In this document: in pieces, positions 18,666-31,300 of the stretch | How the letters are laid out: every line of letters begins with the position of its first letter | How positions within the stretch are numbered: position 1 is the stretch's first letter | Source of the DNA: Odoribacter sp. UBA944 | GTDB lineage: Bacteria > Bacteroidota > Bacteroidia > Bacteroidales > Marinifilaceae | Direction: 5' to 3' | DNA length: 64,000 nucleotides | Assembly (NCBI GenBank): GCA_002293375.1 | Contig: DBDA01000021.1 | Coordinates: forward strand, 62,001-126,000 | Notes under the pieces: model-generated | The model's input: only the letters and a program-made list of their open reading frames with translations | Told to the model about the DNA's origin: nothing | The model's database searches: none | Translations under genes and position numbers: made by a program

Positions 18666-21600
18666 ATGGCTGTAATAAGATATTTGGTGACGGTAATCGC
18701 GGCGGTGTTGTTGACGGCGCCGGGGGTTTGGGGAAACAACATCCGCATCGAAGGGGATGTGCGTGTGGCGCGGGAGGATGTGGTCGAAAACATTGCCACG
18801 GTACGAATTACCGTGAAGTGGGAGAACTCTTGGCGGGACGCATTTAATTACGATGCGGCCTACATTTTTCTGAAATACAAGGTGGACGGAACCGGCGAGG
18901 TGTGGCACCACCTGCCCCTGATGAATTCGGGACACTCCGTCAAACCTGCCGGTGATTTCGGGTATGTCCTTGCCAATTCCAACGGCAGTGGCGGGACGCA
19001 GCATCGAAATGAGGGGATCTTTATATACCGTTCCGGAATAGGACGGGGGGATGCGACTGCCCAGTTGGAGTTGAAGTGGAACATTACCGTCAATCCGGAC
19101 AGGGTGTTGAACGAAGACCTGTTTACCAACAACTCGGTGTTTGTGTCTGCGATGGCCATTGAAATGGTCTACATTCCCCGCGGAGGTTTCCGGGCGGGCG
19201 ATACGCAGTCGGACAAGAAGTTTGAATATGGGGACGTAACGTTGCCGGCATCCTACGATATTTTGGGCACTTCTGCTGTAAAAAGGTGTTTTTCTTCCCG
19301 GGAAACGGCGACGAATCCCCCCTCTTTTGCCATAAACCGGATGAATGATGTGACCGAAGATGAGACCAATGCCTGGGTGGGCCGCGTGGATGCACCCGTT
19401 GAAGAGGTAGATTATTTCGATTATTGGCAGGTGGAGTTTAACAATCCGGTGCGGATCCGTAATTTTGCCATTGAGAGTATTGCGGGCAGGGTTCCGGATG
19501 AGTGGCAATTGCAAGGATTGTCCAGTGGCGGAACGTGGCAGACCCTCTATCCCGGCAGCAATGAAAATGTTTACGCTCCCGGGACGGATTGGGCTGTAGG
19601 TTCCCACCAGACCTATCCTTGTACCCGCACATTGGCGATACCGAACTACGAAAGCAACTACAGTACATACCGCATCCGGATCAAGTCGATGCCGGCCGGT
19701 GTCTCTCCGGTGATTAAGAACATCGCCATGACGACAGAGAACTATTTGTCCTTTGTGGACAACTCTGTGGTTATTTCGGAGCCGACGACCAAGCTGGATG
19801 CCCGGAACGGTCTCTTTGCCCGTGACGAGGATACCTGGTCGGGTGTGACGGACGCCAATTATCCCAACGGATATGCAGCTTTTTTTACCATGAAGTACGA
19901 GGTGAGCCAGGAACAGTACGTGGCATTTCTGAACAAGTTGACAGCGGCCCAGCAACGCAGCCGTACCATTGGCGGTGATTTGGAACATTTAGCGGAAGGA
20001 GACTATGTTTTCGGCAGCAGCCGGACAGAACCCAATTACCGCAACGGGATCAAAATATCCCGGGTGGGGGCGAGCGGCGCTCCGTACGTTTTTGCCAACG
20101 ACCTGAACAGTGCAGACGGGGCCTATTCTCAGGAGAGCGATGGGCAGACCATTGCCTGTAACTTCCTGAATGCCGGTGATATGTTGGCGTATGCCGACTG
20201 GGCCGGATTGCGTCCCCTGACGGAATTGGAGTACGAAAAGATGGCTCGTCGCCCCTTCCTGGATACGGTGGTGCGGGGCGAGTATCCCTGGAACCGGAAT
20301 ACGGATTATCTCTCTGCTCCGGCCATAGTGTCCGACGGGACTGTCGGGACAAAAGACGAAAGCGTGACGGCCGGTAACATCAATGCCGCCAGATTGGAAA
20401 ACGGGCAGGCTCAACTGCCGGGACCGGTCCGGGTAGGCGCTTTTGCCAAGTCGGCGGAACAGAGTTCTCAGACGGCTGCCGGCGCCGGCTTTTGGGGTGT
20501 GATGGAGTTGGGGGGAAATCTGAGTGAGATTTACTACAATGCCAATACGGAGGGGCGTGCCTTCCGGGGAATTCGGGACATCTACCACGGAAACGGGAAA
20601 TTGGCCTCTAATGGACAGGCCGATGTCTCTTCCGCACTTTGGGTTTTGTCGGAGAACGCCTTTGCTGTCCGGGGTGGGAACTTTGGGGATTTGGCCGCCA
20701 GAACCCGTACGTCCGACCGCTTTTGGAACAAGGGGGTGTTTGCCAACATGAACCAGGTAAACGGCTTGCGCGACAGTACGCTTACTTTCCGGTTGGGGTA
20801 CACGGCGCCCGTACAGACCCTTGCCTCTCCGTTGCAGTTGGAAAACGGGCAGACAACGGATCTGGCCCTTGCTGTCGATTCGATCTGTTCCGGTTCCGAT
20901 TACCTGATCCGGGGGACCCTCCCGTCGGCCATCACCGGTATTTACCGCATAGCCTGGTTTATGAGCAGCGATAAGGGGGCAACCTGGGTACTGATGAAGA
21001 ACGAGGAGTCGCCCTCCCTGCATTTGGAAAATCTGCGGAACATCAACTCCAAAGAGGACAGTTTTATCGAATACCGCTACCGCAGGCGGATATATAGCAA
21101 CGGACCTGATGATACCACAAACGATGTGCGGTTGTTGGTTATCAATACGTCGCTGAATATTGACCGGTTGGTGGATACGGTGGATGTGTATGACTATTCG
21201 CAGGGGATCCGGGTGCAAGCTCCACAGGCGGCCACCTTCTCCTGGACATGGATCCGTGAAAGCAGCGGCAACAAGGCCATCACTCCGCAGTATCCTGCCA
21301 TCAAAGCGAACAAAATACAGCGCCATTATTTTAAGTATGCCGATTTTTTTGACGGTTCTCAGTATACGGGCGATCAGAAAATACTTCTCAAAGTGACTGT
21401 TTTGGGCCAGTGTTCCAGTTATGATACGGTTCGGCTCTATGTCCGCGAGCGGCCGGTGGAGACCAATGCGGTCAACAACGATGCGGCTAAGACAGCCAAT
21501 GCCGATTTCCGGTGCGGAGATATTTTGGTGGACAACGAAGAGAACGTTACCGTGTTCAAGAAGTACCGGACGGTTGACATCGGTGGGATGTGCTGGTTTG

Positions 21601-22358
21601 CAGACAACCTGAACCGTACTGCTACAAACGATATCGGTGCTTCGTACTGCTACGGCGGGGACACAGGCGATTGCAACGCGTTGTACGGCCGGCTCTACAA
21701 CTACAGAGCTGCTACTCAAAATGCTGCTGCAGCCCTGTTAACAGGAACCATTAAAGGCATCTGCCCTACGGGGTGGCACCTGCCTTCCAATGCGGAGTGG
21801 TTGGATTTGCTGCGTGCGATCGGGGTAAATCAAAATGCGGCCGGAAATGCGGTAGCCCTCCAAAGCCCGCTGAATTCCTGGACAAACACCACCGATGAGA
21901 ACCGGATCGGTACCAACAGTTCCCGTTTCAGTGCGCAGCCCTCCGGAGGACAATTTTGGTACTATACGGGTAGTGTCTCTGCGAGCTACGGACCATACGA
22001 ATGGGAATACCGCACCGGTTATGCCGATCAGGGAAATCGAGCATGGTGGTGGACCTCGACAGTCGGATCACTTAATTGGCATCCCCATGATACAAGAAGT
22101 TATGCCGCGATGCCTTACCACGTTGTATTGAATAATCAGAGCGGAACACCGGTGGCGACAGAACTCTATGCCCGAACGATTTATACAAGTACTTCAGCGA
22201 CCGCAGCAGCAGGGAGTTATTCGGTATTGACGGGACGGCATCATTATTATCTTGCCAGGAATTATACTAATGGAGCTTGGAATTTAACTTATAATATGGA
22301 GGCTACGGATGCTATGTGGAGCAACTTTTATTTTGCAGTCCGTTGCGTTAAAAATTAA
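18666..22358 (+). CDS. Secreted FGE-fold protein with discoidin-like insertion and Fib_succ_major C-terminal domain
   Basis: 1230 residues, 30 bp after the previous paralogue, to which it is the closest relative in the window. The signal peptide is MAVIRYLVTVIAAVLLTAPGVWG. Modules: shared beta domain (WENSWRDAFNYDAAYIFLKY), FGE part 1 near 163 (IEMVYIPRGGFRAGD), discoidin-like insertion (TNAWVGRVD, YWQVEFNNPVRIRNFAIES, YSTYRIRIKSMP), FGE part 2 at about 397-712 (FFTMKYEVSQEQYVAFLNKL, GLRPLTELEYEKMARRPF, ELGGNLSEIYYN, VRGGNFGD, TFRLGYTAP), two Ig-like spacers (DSICSGSDYLIRG; DTVDVYDYSQGIRVQAPQ) and Fib_succ_major from about 949 (YRTVDIGGMCWFADNLNR, YGRLYNY, ICPTGWHLPSNAEWLDLL, WWWTS, FYFAVRCVKN). 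The residues after RGG contain no cysteine. It is followed after 37 bp by the 6611-residue giant, so giant and FGE-fold proteins probably share a transcript. Confidence 0.85.
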   Translation: MAVIRYLVTVIAAVLLTAPGVWGNNIRIEGDVRVAREDVVENIATVRITVKWENSWRDAFNYDAAYIFLKYKVDGTGEVWHHLPLMNSGHSVKPAGDFGYVLANSNGSGGTQHRNEGIFIYRSGIGRGDATAQLELKWNITVNPDRVLNEDLFTNNSVFVSAMAIEMVYIPRGGFRAGDTQSDKKFEYGDVTLPASYDILGTSAVKRCFSSRETATNPPSFAINRMNDVTEDETNAWVGRVDAPVEEVDYFDYWQVEFNNPVRIRNFAIESIAGRVPDEWQLQGLSSGGTWQTLYPGSNENVYAPGTDWAVGSHQTYPCTRTLAIPNYESNYSTYRIRIKSMPAGVSPVIKNIAMTTENYLSFVDNSVVISEPTTKLDARNGLFARDEDTWSGVTDANYPNGYAAFFTMKYEVSQEQYVAFLNKLTAAQQRSRTIGGDLEHLAEGDYVFGSSRTEPNYRNGIKISRVGASGAPYVFANDLNSADGAYSQESDGQTIACNFLNAGDMLAYADWAGLRPLTELEYEKMARRPFLDTVVRGEYPWNRNTDYLSAPAIVSDGTVGTKDESVTAGNINAARLENGQAQLPGPVRVGAFAKSAEQSSQTAAGAGFWGVMELGGNLSEIYYNANTEGRAFRGIRDIYHGNGKLASNGQADVSSALWVLSENAFAVRGGNFGDLAARTRTSDRFWNKGVFANMNQVNGLRDSTLTFRLGYTAPVQTLASPLQLENGQTTDLALAVDSICSGSDYLIRGTLPSAITGIYRIAWFMSSDKGATWVLMKNEESPSLHLENLRNINSKEDSFIEYRYRRRIYSNGPDDTTNDVRLLVINTSLNIDRLVDTVDVYDYSQGIRVQAPQAATFSWTWIRESSGNKAITPQYPAIKANKIQRHYFKYADFFDGSQYTGDQKILLKVTVLGQCSSYDTVRLYVRERPVETNAVNNDAAKTANADFRCGDILVDNEENVTVFKKYRTVDIGGMCWFADNLNRTATNDIGASYCYGGDTGDCNALYGRLYNYRAATQNAAAALLTGTIKGICPTGWHLPSNAEWLDLLRAIGVNQNAAGNAVALQSPLNSWTNTTDENRIGTNSSRFSAQPSGGQFWYYTGSVSASYGPYEWEYRTGYADQGNRAWWWTSTVGSLNWHPHDTRSYAAMPYHVVLNNQSGTPVATELYARTIYTSTSATAAAGSYSVLTGRHHYYLARNYTNGAWNLTYNMEATDAMWSNFYFAVRCVKN

Positions 22359-22395
22359 AGAGTACAAAAACATTGGTTAGACCAAATGCTTTAAC

Positions 22396-25300
22396 ATGAA
22401 GGCGTTTCTATATAGCATACTTTGTTTACTGTTCTGCTTGCAGACCGGCATGCTCCGGGCGCAGGAGGAGGGCGATCCGACGCCTGAACCGGGCATCTCC
22501 AAGGTTCAGTTGGTACAATCTCCTGCCGAACGGTCGGTTTTTGCTTTGGGAGAAACGCTCATTTTTACATTGGCGATCACGGAGGAGGGAGATAATACCA
22601 AAACGTATTCGTGGAGGAAGGTCAAGGCAGACGGCAATGACGAAGAGATCAGTAATGAGCGGGAGTTGGAGATGATCCTCGGTTCACTGGCTGACTCCGG
22701 CCGGTATTACTGTATAGTGACGGATGTAACCAACTCTTCGGCGGAGCACTATTCGGATACCGCGGCGATTTTTGTGGAGGGCATTGTTTCGGTGCGTTTG
22801 AAAAATCCTCCGGCCGGCGCTTTGGCCATCGGAGGGGCGTTTACACTTGAATTAGATATTGAAGAGGGAGGGGATCATACAAAATCGTATTCGTGGAGAA
22901 GAGTAAACGATGAAGGGGAAGATGAGTTTTTGGAAACTGATGGGGAGCGTTTGATTTTCCCGACACTGTCGCTTGCCGATACGGGACGTTACTATTGTGT
23001 TGTAACCGACCGGACAGATTCGTATAAAACGTACCGTTCGGATACGGCGACGATCCGGGTGACGGGGATCGCTTCTATTCAGGTACAGTGTGATCCGGAC
23101 CGGTCGGATTTTGTGGTGGGGGAATCGGTGACTTTTACCTTGGGGATTACCGAAGGAGGGAATAATGCCAAGACCTATTCCTGGAAGAAGGTGGGAGATG
23201 ACACCCCCATCGGAAACGAAGCGACTCTAACACTCTCTAATCTGTCGTTGAGCCATACGGGCAGCTACTATTGTATTGTAACCGACCAAACCAATCCGGA
23301 GAATCCTTACCATTCCGATCAGCGAGCGATCCTTGTGGAAGGGATCGGGTCCGTACAGGTGGAACAGCTTGCCGGACGAACCACTTTTGTGTTGGGAGAA
23401 TCGATCGCTTTTACGGTGAAGGTCACGCAGGTGGGGGTAGCAGATCTTAGCTATGCGTGGAAAAAAGCGGGCGATGAAGGATCGGTGTTAAGTACGGAGG
23501 CGAATTTGGTGTTGAATGACGTCTCGCTTGCCGATGCGGGGCGCTACTATTGTGAAGTTACGGATGATACCCATCCGTCGGCTTCCGGAAATCCCTATAA
23601 ATCGAATGAGTATACCATAAATGTGCTGACTACTTCCGCGAGGGTATTTGGTGTTAGCCGGTTGTGCGTGGGAGATTCGGTCCGTTTGGCCCTTGCATTG
23701 AGCAACGAAGGAGAGTACTCTTACCGGTGGTTTAAAGTGGGAGGCTCCTCAACGCCGCTGACAACAGCTACCTGGTTAATTGAAGACCTGACCCCGGCCC
23801 ACTCCGGAAAATATTATTGTTTGGTGCAGGATGTGGCCAACGGTTTTGAAATAACCTCCGATACGTTGGATGTATTGGTATCGGAATATCCGGTTGTCGG
23901 TTTGACTGTGAACGGGCTCGCTCCGGAAGATCACACTGCGACGTTTTGTTACGATTCGGAAATTACCTTGACTGTTTTCAATCAGGCTTCGGGACAGCCG
24001 GAGGCCATTGCTTTCTGGACAGGTAACTCCCTGCAAGGCGATCTGGAAGATACGGAGGTTAACTTTCGGCTGAAATATACATCGCTTTACCGGGCGGTGA
24101 TCACCAACAACGGGTGCGTGCGGGAAGATTCCGTACGGATCGTGATGAAACAGCCGCAGGTGTTGTTACCGGAAAACCGTTACGCAATTGCCGGGGAGAC
24201 CGTGACGTTGGCTTCGTTGGCGCCGGAAAATTCGGATTACCGTTTTTATTGGAACAACGGAGATCAATTGAATGTATTTTCCGGCGATGCCTATACCTTT
24301 CCGGTCGAAGAGGGAACGACACCTGTTTCTGTGCGGGTGCAGACCGCTTCCCTGCCGGTGTGTACAAATTACGATACCTGTTATGTGACCGGTTTGCCGG
24401 CGATGAATTACACGACTTCTGTCAATGACGGGTATGTGGTGAGCCGCAGCCCGCTCCGGATCATTCAGAACGATACGACACTTTGCGCCCGTATGGACCT
24501 GCAATTGGAGGTCGCTTATACCGGATACGACGGATATACCTACGAGTGGCTGAAAGCGGGGGCGGAAGAGGTGCTTGCCACGGGCAGGATACTGACCTTG
24601 AAATCTTTGGAGGAGACCGTTCGGACAGACTATTTCTGCCGGGCGTACGACCTGGAAAAGGGAGCGTATGTTTATTCGGATACGGTGACGGTAGTAGTGA
24701 AGTACCGTCCGGTAGCCAGTATTACGGGGGCTGATGATGTGACACCGCTGTGCGGCGGTTATCCGTTGACTTTGACCGGGGGAAGCGGATTGGCAAGTGA
24801 TCCTCCGGCAATAACGTATCATTGGCAGGGGTCGGGCATGATGAGTGGTACGAACAGTAAAGTGCTGAATGTAAAGGTAAGCACCAACGGGACCTACTCT
24901 TTGATCGTGAGTGCAAATGGCTGTGCCGATACGGCAGAATTGCACATTCCGACCGTTGTGCATTACGTGGATATTCCTGCACAGTTGATCTTGCCGTTGC
25001 CCACCGATGGAGTTCATTTTACGGCGGAAAAACCCGAAGACGGTTATTTGACCTGGTTTATACAGGGAGTAGGCGGAGAGCGAAAGGTGCTGGAAACGGG
25101 AATGACGGCTGGGGCGAGTTTAGATATTCGTGGGGGTGATAAATTGGTGATCGCCCAGATGCGCAAAGATGGTTGTGATTTCAGGGATACTTGCCGCGTG
25201 CTGATCCGGGAGTTTGCAGAACCGGTAGGCAATGAGAATGATTATGACGACGGTTTTGCCATTTCCTATCCGGATTTGCGGGTGACCAACCCGACTCCCA

Positions 25301-28300
25301 GAGTGTGTCGCGGGCAGGATGTGACCCTCTCTGTGTACAATGAGGGGTACGACAACTACAAATACAAGTGGTACAAAGAGGGAATAGCGGAAGCATTACC
25401 CGGCAGCGAAGGGAGTTCTTATACCATTTACAGGGCAGAAGCGGGAGCCGGAGGAGATGGCGGAAGGTATTATTGCGTTGCAACGGACCCGGCCGGCCGG
25501 GAGTTGGTTTCGAATATGGCAACCCTGACGGTGCAAGACGGGCCATTGGCGGAGATCACCTTCCTGAATGACGAAACAATAAACCGGTTGGAAAGCCCGA
25601 TACCGGTGTGTTACGGTTCAACGATCACCATCGGTACGGGATTGAGTTATGTTACGTCCGGAGGAGGCAGCCATTCAAATCCCGAAGTAGCGGACAGGTT
25701 GCTGTGGACGGGCGAAGGGATCGTTTCCGGACAGGGTACCGACAAAATTGTGGTAAGGGTGGGGAATACCGCCCGCTTTACGTTGACGGCTTCGAAAAAT
25801 GCCGGGTGTTCGTCGCAGGATACCATTACGTTCCGGGTGGTTAAGCCGGAGGTATCACTTGATTCCAAAGTGTTGGTACGGGAAGAGGACGCTGAAATTA
25901 CTTTCAAAGCTTCCAGCCTCCAGTCTGTTTTTGCCTGGTCTAAGAACGATGAGCCGACACCGGACGAAAGCGCTACTGCCACCATGTTGTTTGATGCGGA
26001 TGGGTATGTTGTGGTAACGGTGAGTGAAGAGGGTTGTTTGGCCAGCGATACGGCTAAGGTATTTATCCGGAAGAGAGCTTCTTTTGCGGGGGGAACGAAC
26101 GATGGTTTCTCACTATCCCGCCCGGCGCTGGTGATCCCGGGTACGCTGAAGCAGATCATTGCCTGCCCGGATGAGCAGATAACTCTCCGTACACAGCATG
26201 CGGAGTATGCCAATTATAAGTACGAGTGGTGGAGGGAAGCGAACGGCTACGATCCGGAACTTGTCCATGCGGGAGCCGTGTATACCTTTACAATGGATCA
26301 GAATGGCTTTCTGGCGGGCAGGTATTACTGTACGGTGATCGATCCTGATTTCGGGGAAGACGATCCGCGCCATTACCTTTATTCCGATACGTTGGAGATT
26401 ATACACAGGGTCGGTCCTTTGGCACAGATCGCCTCGAACAAAACGGAGTTGTGTGCCGGAGAGTTGTTGGAATTGAATGCTACGGCTTCCGCCAGTGGAG
26501 TCGGGCAGGTCTCTTATACGTGGAGTGGAGAAGGGGTGACGGAGGAGAACCAGTCTTTGGGTATTTTGTCGATTTACCCGCAACAGAGTGGAGTTTATAC
26601 GGTGGAGGTTCGTAATCAGAACTGTTCCGATACGGTCAGTGTGGCGATTACGGTGTCTCGTCCGCAGATAACGTTGCCCGCCCTGATCAAATTGCCGGCT
26701 CCGGTGTTCAATTACAATATGTCTGCTTTTCAACCGGAGGGTGCGGCGACTGTTACCTGGAGTTTTCGGAACGATGCAGGCCATACAAACCCCGGAAGTG
26801 TGAACCTGTTGAATATAGATGGTGACGGTTGGATCATTGCAAGTTTACAGGATACCGAAAGCGGTTGTGCGGCATTAGATTCCTGCCGGGTATTTGTGAA
26901 AGATATTTACTCCTTCGGAGGCGGGGCGGATGATGGTTTCAGTGTGTTGGAGGTCAATACGCGTGTATGGATGGAACCCCGCCAGGAGGAGATAACGTTG
27001 TGTTTAGATCAGGAACTTGTGTTGAGGGCGGCGGTAAGCGGTGTGGGACGCTATACGTATAGTTGGCATCGCGTGGAGGATGATGTGGAAGGAAAGCCCG
27101 GAAAAGTACTGGGGACGGGGGAGCAATGGGTGATTGACTATGTTACAACTGCAGATGAAGGGAGTTATTATTGTGTTGTTACGGACCAGGAAGAGAATGA
27201 TCCGGAAGGGGGAGGCAAAAAGCAATACAGGACAGAAAATATACGGTTGATCGTAACAGCCGGGCCGATCGCTCAGATTGCGCAGCGGCTGGGAGGTACC
27301 AACTGGAGCGCCTGTGTGGGAGAAACAATAGATTTGCTGGGAAGCCTGGCCCCGGAATCTCCTGTCCAGGGGGGGATTGGTGTGGTACAGTACACTTGGA
27401 GCGGAGATTATTTTGAAGAGTCCGAAACGCCGGAGATCATTTACGCCAGGCCTCAGAGGGACGGATTGTACATATTGACAATCAGCCACAGCGAAACAGG
27501 GTGTGCTGATACGGTACACGCGCGTTTTGTGATGCGTTCTCCCCAGGTGTCTTTGCCCAGCACCATCACCATGCTGAAGCCGGGGATGCTTCAATTGGAG
27601 GCGGAAGCGGACGAAGAGGGACGTTTCCAATGGTACAGGGATGTTTATCCGTCCAATATATTGAGTTATGTAAATCCGGCAAATCTGGATATAAAACAGG
27701 ATGCAGCGGTGATCGTACGTTTTGACCAGGAAGGGTGTTATGGCTTTGATACCACACAGGTATTTGTCAGAATGGATGCCGCTTTCAGGGGGGGGGACGA
27801 CGATGGTTTCATGGCATCGGATATTCATCTGGTCGCCCAGGTAGGCAGAAAACGGCAAGAGGTGTGCCGGGGTGCCTTGATTGAAATACCGCTCCGGGTG
27901 GCGGAAGTTGGCAGGGTATTGCGTTACAATTGGTTTAAAGTCGGTGATTATACGGTGCTTGGCCGGGAGAAGAATTTGGTGTTGTCGGCCAATGAGGTTA
28001 GCGATGGCGGGCAGTATTATTGTGTGGTGAGTGATCCTTCCATAGAGAATCTGGCAAAGGGGTCGGTGTGGTCGGATACCGCAACGGTTGTGGTTCTGAA
28101 CGGGCCGCAGGCCAAAATTTCCGAACCGAACGAGATAAGATTGGCCAATATTTTCTGTAAGGGAGCCGAAGTGCTGATCAGCGCTCAGGCGACGGAGAGT
28201 CGCAAGACCAACAACACGGATGTCTATACATACGAGTGGTTTGGGGAAAACATCTCTTACGTTGCCCGTGATTATGAGATCAACGCCAAAATGGGGAACA

Positions 28301-31300
28301 GCGGACGTTATATTGTAAAAGCGTCCATGGACGGTTGCTCTACGTATGATACCATTGATATAAAGATATACGAACCGGCGATTGAATTGACGCCGGTGAT
28401 CTACCTCTCGAAGCCCGGGACTGTTTCTCTTTCTGTGGAGAATCCGGAGGAGGATGTGATCCGCTGGTATCAATACAATCAGAATTGGTACGCCGTTGCT
28501 AACCCGACGACGGGAAGCAGTTGGTCGAACGATATCCTGGAGGACTCCTATGTGGTTGCCGAACGGATCAAAGACGGATGTTTCGGCTACGATACCTCCC
28601 GTATTTTTGTCAAATCGGTCTTCTCATTCCTCGGAGGAGAGGAGGATGGATTTATGAGTGCGGGTTCAGGCTATTACAACAGGCGGATAGAATTTACGGA
28701 TTATATCTGCGAAGGCGATCTGGCTACTTTGTTCGTACAGGTTGTCGGAGACGATTTTTATCGCTATAAGTGGGTGAAGGTCGGGGATGAGTCCAGAGAG
28801 TTCACCCCCTCCTCCCTGTGTAAGATCGAAAATGTAAAGAAGAGCGACGAAGGCTACTATTACTGTATCATTACGGATGTTAACAACAGTAAAACCCTAA
28901 TCACCGACCGGGTGTACATGCATGTCAAGGAGAAGCCGCGTACTTCGATCGTTGTTTCGGATCCGGAGATCTGCTATGGGGAGATGGCGGTATTGGAAGC
29001 AGCTCCTTCCGGCTTGACGGCCGGGGTGGATTACAGTTACCTGTGGAGCGGAAAAGGCGCCGTATCGGCAACGGATTCGGTGTTGAAAGTACGGGTATAC
29101 GAAGCAGGCGATTACATTCTCTACGCTTCGGACGGGGATTGTTTTACAACGGATACGGTTTCCCTGAGCGTGCGGAGGACCGATTTGGATATTCAGATGG
29201 AATACCACATCAAGCAGGGCGACAGATTGGTTTTACATGGAAAAGTAAACGGTTCACCCACGGAGTTATTGAATTGGCAGATAGGCAACAATCCTTATCG
29301 GGACCGGAATCCGCTGGTATTGGAATCCTCTTCGCTTTCGAGAACACAACCTTTCACTGTCAGTACGACCGGAAAATGTGTGGTAACCGTAAACGGAATG
29401 ATCTATGTGCGGGAAAATATGGCCTATTCCGGAGGGTATGACGACGGGTTTGTGTTGCCGAACGATTTGCCCCAGGTATTGGACCAGTGCGGCCAGTTGT
29501 TGGGGTGTGATGTGGACACGGCGTTGCTTTGGGTCAGAGTGGTTGAAACGGAGGACCTTACCATCAGATGGGAGAAATTTTACGAAAATCTGGGGTATTG
29601 GGATGTTTTTGAAGCCGAAGGGAAGGAGAACGTGAGTGGTTTTGAAAACGATAGTTTGGTATTTACCAGCATCATGGATGTGGATGAAGGGCGTTATCGT
29701 TGCCGGTTGCAAAATGCGTACGGGACGGTATTTTCCCGTGAGATCCGTTTGGTGAAGGGAGGTATCCCACAAATCATTGCACCCCTGAATTCCGTACCGA
29801 TCTGTGAGAAGAATGAGATCAGTTTTATTACCGATGTACGGATCCCTCAGAACGGTACCCGGACAGGATTGACCTGGAAGTGGTCTTTTTCCAAAGACGG
29901 ATTGAACTTCGCCCAGTTGTTGCCGGCTGCCGATTTCACCGACCGTTCGATGAGCATTCCGGATTGCAGGGAGAGCAACGAAGGGTATTACAGGGTGGAA
30001 GCTGCCAACTATTGCGGTTCCGTATTGGATACCACCTTCCAGGAAGTGTGGGAGAAACCGCGTTTTATAACGCAACCGACCAATCAATATGTTTGCGACA
30101 AGGGGTTGATCCGCCTGACCACCGCAGTGGAAGGAGGCGGGACGTACACGTATGCTTTGTGGCAGGTTGAAGTGGACGCTCAGGGGAGATACGTTCGGGA
30201 TGTACGGAGAGTACGGCCTGCTATAGCGGACCCCTCCTATACGTTTACCTATGTTATGCTGGAAGACGACGGTTACTATCAATGGCGGGTTTACAACGAG
30301 TGTGACTCTACCCGGAGCAATCCCTTCCATTTGATAGTGGAAGAGGAGATTCGTCCGAACTTTACAGCGATAGACACGACGTTGTGTGTCGGCTTTAATG
30401 AACGCTTTACGCTGCGTGTGGACAACAGCAATGTGGCCAACCCGACCTCGACGATGATCTATTACTGGACAAAACAGACGGCCCTCCGGGGGAAAACCAA
30501 TTTGCCGGGAACGGGAATGACGTACGAATTGATCAATATGCAGGATACCGTGGCGGGGGTTTACATCTGTTACGTGAAACACTCTTGCGCCGCTAAACCG
30601 ATCAAGCAGTATAATATCAAAACACATACCCGTCCCAAAATCACCATTGACTTGCCGACTGTTCCTATTGAGCAGTGTATAGGTACCAAAGATATAAGTA
30701 TGTTTTTGGATTATACTTCGGATGCAACGGCAGGGGAAGTGCGGTTTACCTGGTCGCAGAACAACTCACGGAGACTGACGGACGACGGACACTACAGGGG
30801 GACGACAACGCCGCGTTTGACCATTGACAGTCTGATACCCAGTGATAACGGAACCTATTCGGTTGTGTTGGAAAATGTTTGCGGTACTACGCTTAGCGGA
30901 CAGGCAACCGTTCGGGTAAAGATGCTGCCGGCTTATACCCGTACGCTGGAAAGCCAATCGGCCAACCTTTGCGTGGGAGACAACTTGGCGTTGCGGGTGG
31001 AAGCGACGGGCGAACCTCCGATCATGTATATCTGGTCAAAAGATGGAGATCCGATCGGGACCTCTTCTCCGACCTTGAACCTGAACGCTGTTACCCACGA
31101 CGCTACGGCTACTTATTGCTGCGACATCCAGAATGACTGTAGCATAGAGGGGGTAAGGACCTGTGCGGAAGTGGACGTGATCACGCCGCACCTTTACGAC
31201 CTGCAAATTGTGGATGCAAACGGAAAGGTACTGAGGAGTGGCGGATATTGTGCGGAGGATTTCCTGGATCTGCGCCTGAGCGGATTTGACGAAAGGGCGG

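Noticed and set aside
14640..22358. A diversity-generating retroelement inside the window
   Set aside because: No reverse transcriptase, accessory gene or template repeat is visible. Only the target-like folds are present, so it is kept as a hypothesis under findings.
22373..22385. Perfect 5 bp hairpin TTGGT-TAG-ACCAA just before the 6611-residue gene
   Set aside because: Too short and weak to be a terminator; no T-run follows. It could be chance.
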